Assembly (NCBI GenBank): GCA_002345475.1
Contig: DDWC01000115.1
Location: 4,044-24,005, forward strand
Reading direction: 5' to 3'
Length of the DNA: 19,962 bases
Source: Firmicutes bacterium UBA2296
Lineage (GTDB): Bacteria > Bacillota > UBA994
Shown: positions 8,548 through 16,024 of the stretch, one piece after another
Layout of the letters: each line of letters starts with the position of its first letter
Position numbering within the stretch: position 1 is the stretch's first letter
Notes under the pieces: model-generated
The model's input: only the letters and a program-made list of their open reading frames with translations
Told to the model about the DNA's origin: nothing
The model's database searches: none
Position numbers and translations under genes: made by a program

Positions 8548-8652
8548 GCCTCCAGCCTCCAGGCGCCAGCCGCTAGCCACCAGCCACCAGCCGCCAGCCG
8601 CCAGGCAACAGACAACAGACAACAGGGGGTAGCATTCAGCATTCAGCACTCA
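8548..8652 (+). repeat. Heptanucleotide array, 15 in-register variant units
   Basis: Fifteen consecutive 7-bp units keep strict register with no insertion or deletion. All begin with G and end with A, and position 6 is C in 13 and T in 2. Sequence changes along the array in small identical runs: GCCTCCA twice, GCCACCA twice, GCCGCCA twice, GACAACA twice, GCATTCA twice. The array starts 6 bp after the transporter stop codon. Confidence 0.9.
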
Positions 8653-8800
8653 GCGAAGCGAAGTAGAACCGTAATGCCCGTGGGTCACGGCCTCGCCGCT
8701 ACGGGACTTAAACCAAAACCAAAAAACAAAAAACATAGGCGGTTCAGCGTTTGCGAACACCGGCTGACTACTGATTGCCGCGCTCTCCCCCGCTCCACTA

Positions 8801-8821
8801 AGCGCCAAGCGCCAAGCGCCC
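8801..8821 (+). repeat. Three AGCGCCA-type heptads
   Basis: Two AGCGCCA units and one AGCGCCC follow a CTCCACTA leader. With that leader (8792-8820) the segment matches 16017-16045 at 28 of 29 positions. Confidence 0.8.
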
Positions 8822-8848
8822 GCTCCCCCCTCCGCCGGCGGCTGGCGC

Positions 8849-9649
8849 CTAATCCATCGGCACATACTGGACCGACGGGCGGCGGTTGGCGGCCTGGGGA
8901 TACAAGGCCATCAGCTGGTGCAGTTCTACAGGTAGAGGACAGGTGACATTAAGGCCCATGGCGCGGAGCATTTCACAAGTCAGAGGAAAGTCATGGGTAT
9001 AATTGCCTTCGGTAAGCTCGGCAGCGATCTGCCGGGCTTTTTCTTCGCTCAGGTGGTCGTTCAGGAGATCCAGAACTGTGTTGTAAACCTGGCGCATGGC
9101 CTTTTCGGCGACATCAGCCAGGATGAGGGTCTCGTCGGAGACCTGGTTGATGTCCTTTCTGGCAACGGCTCTCAGGATGCTCACAGCGGGGTAACGACCG
9201 AGCTGCGGATCCAGAGGCCCGAGCACGGCGTTTTCATCCATGATAATCTCGTTAGCCGCCAGGGCCAGCATGGTTCCTCCGGACATAGCGTAATGGGGCA
9301 CGAATACGGTGACTTTGGCCGGGTGGCGCCGTAGCGCTTCGGCAATTTGCGCGGTGGCCAAGACCAGTCCGCCGGGTGTGTGCAGCAACAGGTCGATGGG
9401 CCTGTCTGCCGGTGTCATGCGAATGGCACGCAGGATGTCTTCGGAGTCCTCTATGTCTATGCTGCGGCTCAAAGGGATGCCAAAGAACGACATGGTCTCC
9501 TGACGGTGTATGAGTGTAATTAGCCGGCTGCCACGTTTGCGTTGAAAGTCGATTATGGTCTTTAACCGCGTGCTCTGGATCTGTTGCCCCCGCATCCAGG
9601 GCATGATCAGGCTGACGAAGATAAAAATGAGCCAGACATACTGAGACAT
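8849..9649 (-). CDS. Membrane-anchored SDH-type serine protease (ClpP/SppA fold)
   Basis: The protein (266 residues from the ATG at 9649, which lies 7 nt from GGAGGAGG at 9657-9664; a TTG at 9655 is too close) belongs to the serine dehydrogenase proteinase family (PF01972), a ClpP/crotonase-fold relative of SppA. Numbering from that TTG, residues 5-20 form an N-terminal membrane anchor, LLLHTPGG (89-96) supplies the oxyanion-hole turn, and YAMSGGTMLA (122-131) holds the likely nucleophile Ser125. ENAVLGPLDPQLG (141-153) is another conserved block of this family. The substrate is unknown; the anchor suggests membrane-protein quality control. The gene follows the CoA-transferase stop by 21 bp and is surely in the same transcript. 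It faces the transporter gene across repeat island 1. Confidence 0.88.
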   Translation of the reverse strand: MSQYVWLIFIFVSLIMPWMRGQQIQSTRLKTIIDFQRKRGSRLITLIHRQETMSFFGIPLSRSIDIEDSEDILRAIRMTPADRPIDLLLHTPGGLVLATAQIAEALRRHPAKVTVFVPHYAMSGGTMLALAANEIIMDENAVLGPLDPQLGRYPAVSILRAVARKDINQVSDETLILADVAEKAMRQVYNTVLDLLNDHLSEEKARQIAAELTEGNYTHDFPLTCEMLRAMGLNVTCPLPVELHQLMALYPQAANRRPSVQYVPMD

Positions 9650-9670
9650 TGGCAAACCTCCTCCGGTTAG

Positions 9671-11161
9671 CTACGGCTTCATGGATCCCGTCTGCAGAAA
9701 ACGCTGATGCCAGGAAAGTGCTTCTCCCAGTAGATGTGGGGTGTGTTGAAACTGCCCTTTCTCTGCCCGTTCCACATAGTCCCTGAGCATGGGACGGTAA
9801 TCGGGGTGAGCGCACTTCTCGATAATGCGCCGGGAACGCTGCCTGGGGCTGAGTCCTCTCAAGTCGGCCACGCCCTGTTCGGAGATGATGACCATTGTAT
9901 CGTGTTCGGTATGGTCGTGGTGCGAGACCATGGGTACAACAGAGGATATATCGCCCCCCTTGGCGATGGAAGGGGTGGTGAAAATACTTAGATAGGCATT
10001 GCGGGCAAAGTCTCCTGAACCGCCGATGCCGTTCATCATGCGTTGTCCCATGACATGGGTACTGTTCACATTGCCGTAAATGTCAACTTCCAGCGCCGTG
10101 TTCATGGAGATAACACCCAGACGCCGGGCTATCTCAGGATGATTGGTGATGTCCTGCGGACGAAGTATGATCTTACTGCGATAAAAGTCGATGTTCTGTT
10201 TGAACCTCTTGAGTCCTTCCAGCGAAGGCGTCAGCGAACAGCCGGAAGCCACTGTTACCAGTCCGGCGTCTATCAGGTCAAGCATGGAGTCCTGAATGAC
10301 CTCTGTATAGCAGGTAAGGCCGGTGAAGGGGGAATTCAGCAAGCCGGCCAGCACCGCGTTGGCGACGCTACCCACCCCGGATTGCAGAGGCAGGAGATTA
10401 CGGGGCAGCCGACCGCGACCGACTTCAAACTCGAGGAACTCGATGAGCTGCGCAGAAATGTCTCGGGAGCACTGATCTATGGGACCCAGAGGACGAACGG
10501 CGTCCTCAATGTCGGTAATGACTATTGCTGCGATCTTTTGGGGATCGCAGGGGATGTAGGGTGTGCCGATGCGGTCCCCCGGCGCCAATAGCGGCAGGGG
10601 TTGACGTCTGGGGGGTGCCTCGGGTGAATAGATGTCATGCATACCCTCAAGGGCCAAGGGCTGGCTAGTATTAATCTCAACAATAACCATTTCAGCCTGT
10701 TCCACATAAGCAGGAGTCGCGCCCAGCGATGTGGAAGGCACTAGGTGGCCCTCTTCGGTTATGGCTACCGCCTCCACCAAAGCCACATCGATTTTCCCCA
10801 GATATCCGTACCTGACCATTTGTGGCACATGACTGAGGTGCATATCCGTAAAATGCACACTCCCGCTGTTTATGGCGTCCCGCATGGCATTGTTGGTCTG
10901 GTAGGGCAAGCGTAAATTGACCATCCCGGCCCTGGCCAGCGCGCCATCCAGCTCATCCCCTACCGAGGCTCCTGTATAGAGGTTAATCTTAAAGGGTTCG
11001 ACTAGGGCTCTTTCGGCTAACGCCAGGGGCACGGCCTTAGGATATCCAGAAGGAGTAAACCCGCTGGCGCCCACCGTCATGCCATCCTTAATAAGCTTGG
11101 CGGCCTCACTGGCCTCTGTGACTTTTGCTCGCAGACTTGTGTTACGTATACGTTCCAACAT
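9671..11161 (-). CDS. Acetyl-CoA hydrolase / succinate-type CoA-transferase
   Basis: The 496-residue product has the length and features of class I CoA-transferases of the Ach1/Cat1 group, which move CoA between acetate and other carboxylates. The catalytic glutamate is E287 in CYTEVIQDS, and forms the covalent thioester intermediate in this family. Glycine-rich blocks are present at GVGSVANAVLAGL (262-274) and NGIGGSGDFARNA (377-389), and the C-terminal ISEQGVADLRGLSPRQR (426-442) is typical. Family members may act as succinyl-, propionyl- or butyryl-CoA:acetate transferases, and the sequence alone does not tell which. The ATG is preceded by AAGGGAG at 6 nt. It sits between the SRAP gene (58 bp upstream) and the SDH protease gene. 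Roles in acetate formation or acyl-CoA recycling are likely in an anaerobe. Confidence 0.93.
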   Translation of the reverse strand: MLERIRNTSLRAKVTEASEAAKLIKDGMTVGASGFTPSGYPKAVPLALAERALVEPFKINLYTGASVGDELDGALARAGMVNLRLPYQTNNAMRDAINSGSVHFTDMHLSHVPQMVRYGYLGKIDVALVEAVAITEEGHLVPSTSLGATPAYVEQAEMVIVEINTSQPLALEGMHDIYSPEAPPRRQPLPLLAPGDRIGTPYIPCDPQKIAAIVITDIEDAVRPLGPIDQCSRDISAQLIEFLEFEVGRGRLPRNLLPLQSGVGSVANAVLAGLLNSPFTGLTCYTEVIQDSMLDLIDAGLVTVASGCSLTPSLEGLKRFKQNIDFYRSKIILRPQDITNHPEIARRLGVISMNTALEVDIYGNVNSTHVMGQRMMNGIGGSGDFARNAYLSIFTTPSIAKGGDISSVVPMVSHHDHTEHDTMVIISEQGVADLRGLSPRQRSRRIIEKCAHPDYRPMLRDYVERAEKGQFQHTPHLLGEALSWHQRFLQTGSMKP

Positions 11162-11219
11162 GCACTCTCCCTTGCTGATATTGGGCGCAATACATCGCGC
11201 CGATGGCAGGCAATTGATG

Positions 11220-11915
11220 CTAGAATAATCTTTGTGGCCCAGGCTCTACGGGCAGCTCGACGGGGACGATACACTCCGGACCATCGTTTTTCACCGAGTT
11301 GATGAGTTTGCTTACCGGGTAAGTCTTCAGACGACCCTCGTAGGGCCGCAACAAGACGGATGCGGAAGCCGTTTCTGGTGCAGTTAACCAGGCTGACATC
11401 TCCTGGGGTGTGTCCAAAATGACTGGCATGCGATGATGCAGCCCGGCGATATCATCGCTGGCAGAGGTAGTGATGATGGCGAAGGAGTGGATGACCTGCC
11501 CATCCGGAGCAGACCAGGTGTCGCAGAGCCCGGCAAAGGCAAATGGCCGCAAATCAGGCATGACAATGCGGTACGGCGTCTTGCCGCCGGCCCCACCCTT
11601 CCATTCGTAGAAGCCGTCAGCGGGAACAAGGCAGCGGCTGCGGGCGAAGGCGCGGCGAAAGGCCGGCTTCTCGGCGAGAGTCTCGGCCCGGGCATTGATA
11701 AACCCTGCGCCGGATGTATCGCCCTTGTTCCAGAAGGGTATCAGACCAAAACGTGATTCGGTCAGCATCATTTTCCCCGACTCAGCCACAATGACAGGCG
11801 CCACGTCGGTGGGGGCCAGATTGTAACGAGGTACGGTGGTGAAGCCCGGACGGGACAGGCCGAAGACTTCGGCTATTTCCGCGGCAGTGAGGATAATGCT
11901 GTAACGACCGCACAT
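11220..11915 (-). CDS. SRAP domain protein, YedK/HMCES family abasic-site DNA crosslinker
   Basis: SRAP proteins covalently trap abasic sites in single-stranded DNA through an N-terminal cysteine. The frame has ATGs at 11921 and 11915; only the second is well spaced (8 nt) from GGAGG (11924-11928), and it makes Cys residue 2 (MCGRYS), which the chemistry needs because Met1 must be removed to free the cysteine. The product is then 231 residues. Other active-site elements are present: N74 in FINARAET, E104 in PADGFYEWK and H160 in GLHHRMPVIL, close to the positions in E. coli YedK (C2, N75, E105, H160). The protein acts at replication forks or damaged DNA. It is first in the apparent operon with the CoA-transferase and SDH protease, with no obvious functional tie to them. 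Confidence 0.93.
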   Translation of the reverse strand: MCGRYSIILTAAEIAEVFGLSRPGFTTVPRYNLAPTDVAPVIVAESGKMMLTESRFGLIPFWNKGDTSGAGFINARAETLAEKPAFRRAFARSRCLVPADGFYEWKGGAGGKTPYRIVMPDLRPFAFAGLCDTWSAPDGQVIHSFAIITTSASDDIAGLHHRMPVILDTPQEMSAWLTAPETASASVLLRPYEGRLKTYPVSKLINSVKNDGPECIVPVELPVEPGPQRLF

Positions 11916-11946
11916 GGACATTCCCTCCCCGCACTATGCTTATTTT

Positions 11947-11977
11947 ATTATACCTCTCCCAGGACCTATCTTCGCAA
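11947..11977 (-). promoter_or_regulatory. Probable promoter of the SRAP operon
   Basis: On the minus strand a perfect TATAAT (11947-11952) lies 31 bp before the SRAP start. A TTGCGA (11972-11977) lies 19 bp upstream of it, a spacing slightly too long for an ideal sigma-A promoter. No LexA-type operator was recognised around it. Confidence 0.45.
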
Positions 11978-12075
11978 GTGACAGATGCTTAAGAGCAAAA
12001 CTTACCCTTTTTTGGCGCCATACAATCAGGGTATGATGGCAATGACAGCGACGACGACGAAATGAGGTGTTAACG

Positions 12076-13827
12076 GTGAACCATTTGCTGAGGTTGATGA
12101 GATACGCCAGGCCATATGCCCGCATGGTGGCCCTGGCCTTTGTCTGCATGCTGTCTGTGCTGGTCCTAGGTCTGCTGCCTCCACTGATCTTGCGCAGCAT
12201 AGTGGACCGCGCCATCCCAGAGCAGTCCCTCAACCTGCTGACCTGGCTAGTGGCGGCCTATATTGCCACCAACATGGGGCTGGGCCTGGCTAACTACGGA
12301 CAGTGGTACTCCTTTGAAGTGGTGGGACAGAACATCGCCCGGGACATTCAGCAGGATATGCACGACCATCTGCAGCGCCTGCATCTGGAGTACTTCCGGC
12401 GTCAGAAGACCGGCGACCTGATGTCGCGGGTGTCTGAAGACATCCACAGCATTCAGGAGTTTCTCGGCTGGGGCTTTATTCTGCTATTCAGCAACTTTCT
12501 ATCCATAACCATCACGGCTGGTGTCATGCTGTGGCTGGATTGGCGTCTGGCCGTAGCCACGTTTCTGGCCTTCCCTATCATGGCAGTAGTGGTGCTGCGC
12601 TTTGACAAGAAAATCAGACCCATATGGCACAGAGTGCGGGAAGAACTGGGCAAGCTGACCACTGTTTTGCAGGAGAACATCTCCGGAGTGCGCACAGTAA
12701 AAGCTTTTGCCCGAGAGTCCTTTGAGATAGGCAAGTTTCGCACTCGCAACACTGAGTTTTTTGAAACCAATATTGAGCGCGGACTGATAGAAGCCAATAC
12801 CCAGCCCTTTATCGAGTTTCTCTCCAGCCTGTCCATTGTATCGCTGCTGGGATTCGGTGGGTATATGGTGGTTAACGGCTCGGTGAGCGTCGGCACACTG
12901 ATAGCTTTTCAGGGCTTTGTGTGGAACATGATTTGGCCTATTCGCATGCTGGGTATGCTGCTAAACCTGCTGGAACAGGCCATGGCCGCAGCGCCTCGCC
13001 TGCTGGAAGTGCTGGACGCGGTTCCAGAAATCGCGGATGCCGAGGGTTCCCGCGCGGCCGGCTCCCTGGCCGGGGCCATCAGGTTTAATAATGTGAGCTT
13101 CGCCTTCAGTGACGGGGAAAGTGAAGTTCTGACGGACATCGATTTTTCCGTGGCGCCGGGACAGATTCTGGCCATTGTAGGAGGCACCGGCAGCGGCAAG
13201 AGCACTCTTGTTGGACTCATACCCCGCTTCTTTGATCCCTGCAACGGTGGCGTCCTCATCGATGAGACCGACATCAGGGACTGGACCCTGTCTAGCCTGC
13301 GGAGGCAGATTGGCATGGTTCTTCAGGACACTGTGCTCTTCTCGGCATCGGTACGGGATAATATCGCCTACGGGATGCCCGAGGCAACCCAGGAAGAAAT
13401 AGAGACGGTGGCCCGACTAGCTCAGGCCCATGACTTTATCGCTTCACTGCCGCGCGGCTATGACACACCCATTGGCGAGCGTGGCGTGGGTTTGTCGGGC
13501 GGTCAGAAACAACGAGTAGCTCTGGCCCGGGCCTTGCTGATGGACCCGCGCATCCTGATTCTGGACGAAGCCACTTCCAGTGTCGATACCCACACGGAGG
13601 TGCTCATACAGGAGGGCCTCAAGGAGATCATGGAGGGCCGCACTTCAGTAGTAATCGCCAAACGCCTCTCTACCATCGAGCAGGCTGATCTGGTAATGGT
13701 TCTGGAGCAGGGACGCATTGCCGAGTTTGGCACTCCGCAGCAACTGCTTGGCAGCGAAGGATTTTTCAGCAGGTTACACCGCAGCCAGGAATTTGATGCG
13801 GGAGAGGAGGTGGCGCAGCTTGTCTAA
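12076..13827 (+). CDS. ABC exporter half-transporter 1 (BmrC/YheI-like, degenerate H-loop)
   Basis: This 583-residue protein has a six-helix exporter membrane domain (about 1-310) fused to an ATPase domain. The start is the GTG at 12076, 7 nt from GAGGT; the in-frame GTG at 12067 overlaps that site. ATPase motifs, numbered from 12076, are Walker A GGTGSGKST (369-377), Q-loop Q417, signature LSGGQ (473-477) and Walker B ILILDE (493-498, Glu kept). The switch histidine is missing: the usual AHRLSTI reads AKRLSTI, with Lys529 encoded by AAA. The next gene overlaps by 8 bp and encodes the partner, so the pair should form a heterodimeric exporter for drugs, lipids or peptides, as BmrCD, LmrCD and TM287/288 do. 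Substrate is unknown. Confidence 0.93.
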   Translation: MNHLLRLMRYARPYARMVALAFVCMLSVLVLGLLPPLILRSIVDRAIPEQSLNLLTWLVAAYIATNMGLGLANYGQWYSFEVVGQNIARDIQQDMHDHLQRLHLEYFRRQKTGDLMSRVSEDIHSIQEFLGWGFILLFSNFLSITITAGVMLWLDWRLAVATFLAFPIMAVVVLRFDKKIRPIWHRVREELGKLTTVLQENISGVRTVKAFARESFEIGKFRTRNTEFFETNIERGLIEANTQPFIEFLSSLSIVSLLGFGGYMVVNGSVSVGTLIAFQGFVWNMIWPIRMLGMLLNLLEQAMAAAPRLLEVLDAVPEIADAEGSRAAGSLAGAIRFNNVSFAFSDGESEVLTDIDFSVAPGQILAIVGGTGSGKSTLVGLIPRFFDPCNGGVLIDETDIRDWTLSSLRRQIGMVLQDTVLFSASVRDNIAYGMPEATQEEIETVARLAQAHDFIASLPRGYDTPIGERGVGLSGGQKQRVALARALLMDPRILILDEATSSVDTHTEVLIQEGLKEIMEGRTSVVIAKRLSTIEQADLVMVLEQGRIAEFGTPQQLLGSEGFFSRLHRSQEFDAGEEVAQLV

Positions 13828-15631
13828 CATCTATGACCTGGACGAGAAACCCGAAGCCATAGAACAGGCTTTTAACAAGGGTTACTTTATGCGCATGTTA
13901 TCGTACCTGCTCCCCTATCGCATCAAGGTGGTCGGTGTTGGTATCCTCATGGTTTTGGTAACTCTGGGACAGCTGGCCGAGCCCCTCCTCATGATGATGA
14001 TTATCGACAACGCCATCAGAGAACAGTCAACAGACAAAATAGTACTCTACATTGCCATCTTCATCGCTTTGCGCGCCCTGGTGTACCTGTGTGCCCGGCA
14101 ACAGACCCGGCTTTCTAACTGGACCGGTCAGAGAGTTCTGTTTGACCTGCGGCAGAATCTCTTTGAACACATTCAAAAACTATCCTTTGACTTTTTCGAT
14201 GGGCGCCCCGTGGGCAAGATAATGTCCAGGGTGACTTCGGACGTAAATGCAATGAGCCAGTTCGTAAACATGGGAGTCGTCACCATCGCCACCCAGCTGA
14301 TCACCCTGGTGGGTATCACGGTGATCATACTGACTCTCCACTGGCGCCTGGCGCTGATGTGTCTGGCGGTTCTGCCCCTATTCGCGGTGTTCTTGGGCAA
14401 GGCGCACCCCTTTTTCCACCGGGGATGGGCCCGCGTCCGCGAGGAACATAGCAAGGTCAACGCTCACCTCAATGAGAGTATTACCGGCATTCAGGTAATC
14501 CAGGCTTTTTCCCGGCAGGAAGTGAACTCGGCCAAGTTCCGCATAATCATGGAAGGGCGCATGGCGGCGTATCTCAAGGTTATAAAGCTCGAGGTGCTCT
14601 TCTGGCCCATCATCGAGAACGTGGGCGCGCTGGGAACCTGTCTAGTGATCTGGTTTGGTGCCAGGGAGTACATGGCCGGAGCCTTGACCATCGGCACTCT
14701 GTGGGCTTTTGTCAATTACCTGAATCGGCTCTGGCAGCCGCTGAGCGCCATCAGCCGCGTTTACAGCCAGATGCTCAGCGCTATGGCTTCGGCGGACCGC
14801 GTGTTCGGTTTTCTGGACACTCCGCCCAAGGTTGAAGACGCAGCTGAAGCCTACGAAATGCCACCGCTGACGGGAGGAGTGGAGTTTAAGGCTGTGACCT
14901 TCAGCTACGTGCCCGGACAGCCTGTGCTGCACGAAGTCAACTTCGCAGTGAACCCGGGCACAACGGTAGCACTGGTAGGGCCAACGGGCGCCGGCAAGAC
15001 TACTATCATAAACCTGCTTTCCCGCTTTTACGACCCGGATGCCGGGACAGTGCTGGTGGACGGTCATGACCTGTCCGTAGTAACTCTGGCTTCTTTCCGC
15101 AGCCAGCTGGGCATTGTGCTCCAGGATCCCTTCATCTTTGCCGGAACCATCCGCGAGAACATCGCCTACGGCAAGCTCGACGCCAGCAATGAAGAAATAG
15201 TGGCCGCGGCCCAGGCAGTGAATGCCCATGACTTTATCATGCGGCTGCCGGAAGGTTATGATACGGTGACAGAGGAACGCGGCGGCACTCTGTCTCAGGG
15301 ACAGCGCCAACTGCTGGCTTTTGCCCGGGCGCTGCTGGCGCGTCCTCAGCTCCTCATCCTTGATGAAGCGACTTCGAGTATCGACACCGAAACTGAGCAT
15401 CTCATCCAGCAGGCCCTGACCAGGCTCATGGAGGGCCGAACATCTTTCATAATTGCCCATCGTCTGTCGACCATTCGCCAGGCAGACCTGATTATGGTTG
15501 TCGAGGGCGGAGGCATAGCGGAACGCGGAACCCATGAGGAGCTCATAAAGAACCGCGGCAAGTATTACGAGCTTTACACTGCGCAGTACCGAGCCGCCAA
15601 GGATAACCTGGAGATGGTGGGAGACCAGTGA
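13820..15631 (+). CDS. ABC exporter half-transporter 2 (BmrD/YheH-like)
   Basis: This 603-residue partner has membrane helices over about 32-325 and an ATPase domain after about 350. The frame is open further upstream, but AGGAGGTG lies about 9 nt before the TTG at 13820, which gives MSNIYDLDEK and an 8-bp overlap with the first half-transporter. This is a typical coupled arrangement. Motifs are Walker A GPTGAGKTT (387-395), Q-loop Q435, signature LSQGQ (491-495, not LSGGQ), Walker B LLILDE (511-516) and switch His547 in AHRLSTI. In the dimer this non-consensus signature pairs with the Walker A, B and H-loop of the first protein, the one that lacks its histidine. One composite ATP site is therefore canonical and the other weakened. 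The stop codon lies inside the first heptad of repeat island 2. Confidence 0.93.
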   Translation: MSNIYDLDEKPEAIEQAFNKGYFMRMLSYLLPYRIKVVGVGILMVLVTLGQLAEPLLMMMIIDNAIREQSTDKIVLYIAIFIALRALVYLCARQQTRLSNWTGQRVLFDLRQNLFEHIQKLSFDFFDGRPVGKIMSRVTSDVNAMSQFVNMGVVTIATQLITLVGITVIILTLHWRLALMCLAVLPLFAVFLGKAHPFFHRGWARVREEHSKVNAHLNESITGIQVIQAFSRQEVNSAKFRIIMEGRMAAYLKVIKLEVLFWPIIENVGALGTCLVIWFGAREYMAGALTIGTLWAFVNYLNRLWQPLSAISRVYSQMLSAMASADRVFGFLDTPPKVEDAAEAYEMPPLTGGVEFKAVTFSYVPGQPVLHEVNFAVNPGTTVALVGPTGAGKTTIINLLSRFYDPDAGTVLVDGHDLSVVTLASFRSQLGIVLQDPFIFAGTIRENIAYGKLDASNEEIVAAAQAVNAHDFIMRLPEGYDTVTEERGGTLSQGQRQLLAFARALLARPQLLILDEATSSIDTETEHLIQQALTRLMEGRTSFIIAHRLSTIRQADLIMVVEGGGIAERGTHEELIKNRGKYYELYTAQYRAAKDNLEMVGDQ

Positions 15632-15661
15632 TTTGCGCTTGGTGATTTGCGCTCAGCGCTT
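15627..15661 (-). repeat. Five heptads overlapping the ABC gene stop codon
   Basis: Read on the plus strand the units are AGTGATT, TGCGCTT, GGTGATT, TGCGCTC and AGCGCTT. On the minus strand they belong to the AAGCGCC-like class. The TGA stop at 15629-15631 lies inside the first unit. Confidence 0.75.
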
Positions 15662-15686
15662 GGAGGAGGAGTACCAGCCACAGGTA

Positions 15687-15718
15687 CCACTGACGTGGGG
15701 ACACTGATACCACAGTGG
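15687..15718. repeat. Small inverted repeat (REP-like fragment)
   Basis: CCACTG (15687-15692) and CAGTGG (15713-15718) can pair, and CACTGA occurs twice inside. A GTACCAG and GGTACC pair lies just upstream. The arrangement resembles a degraded REP-type palindromic element, but no transposase is nearby. Confidence 0.4.
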
Positions 15719-15737
15719 AACGATGAGCCCGGTGATT

Positions 15738-15765
15738 GGCGGTTGGCGCTTGGCGCTTAGTGGAG
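15738..15765 (-). repeat. Left arm of island 2 inverted repeat
   Basis: Four heptads (GGCGGTT, GGCGCTT twice, AGTGGAG) form the reverse complement of 16018-16045 with two mismatches in 28 bp. The arms are about 250 bp apart and enclose the island core. Confidence 0.8.
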
Positions 15766-15897
15766 GGTAAGCATGTAGCACTCGGCATTCAGCATTTTGC
15801 GAATAGAACGTAAATCTTGGACACGTCGAGGGCCGCGAGTCACGGTCTCGAAACTACGGAATTTAAACAAAAACGAAAAACCCAAGACCAAGAACGT

Positions 15898-15917
15898 GGG
15901 CACAGCATGCTGTGCCC
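15898..15917. repeat. Perfect 20-bp palindrome
   Basis: GGGCACAGCA is followed directly by its complement, and CCTAC follows on the right. Similar GTAGGGGCAC...GTGCCC palindromes are widespread dispersed repeats in bacteria. Relative to island 1 it lies in sequence present only in island 2, so it may be a nested insertion. Confidence 0.75.
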
Positions 15918-16024
15918 CTACATTATATGGCACGGATGCTAAAAAACGCATACAGCACTTAAGCAAAACTCAAAAGCAAAAAACATAACCGAGGTATGCT
16001 GACTTCGCACTCCCCTGCTCTACT

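Larger units (their letters stand above)
8542..8849. repeat. Intergenic repeat island 1 with inverted ends
   Basis: This non-coding stretch fills the space between two convergent genes. It consists of a heptad array (8548-8652), a core of about 80 bp with A-rich tracts (8660-8740), a short linker, three AGCGCCA-type heptads (8801-8821), and heptads on the opposite strand that begin within the SDH stop codon. A perfect 12-bp inverted repeat (GGCGCCAGCCGC at 8562-8573, complement at 8838-8849) brackets it. Core and right-hand part are related to the island at 15627-16100. No gene is supported here; the short frames in it are products of the repeats. Confidence 0.8.

Noticed and set aside
8214..8649. 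Two minus-strand frames of 133 and 142 codons with Ala/Gly/Trp-rich N-termini
   Set aside because: Their starts are translations of the heptad array (7-residue period) and the rest is antisense to the transporter.
10043..10591. Plus-strand frame of 182 codons
   Set aside because: It is antisense to the CoA-transferase gene, which has all family motifs.
11184..11201. Possible terminator after the SRAP gene (GGCGC with GCGCC)
   Set aside because: The stem is only 5 bp with an 8-base loop and no T-run; the downstream gene is close and likely co-transcribed.
14642..15535. Minus-strand frame of 297 codons
   Set aside because: It is antisense to the ATPase half of the second ABC gene; its composition is that of a shadow frame.
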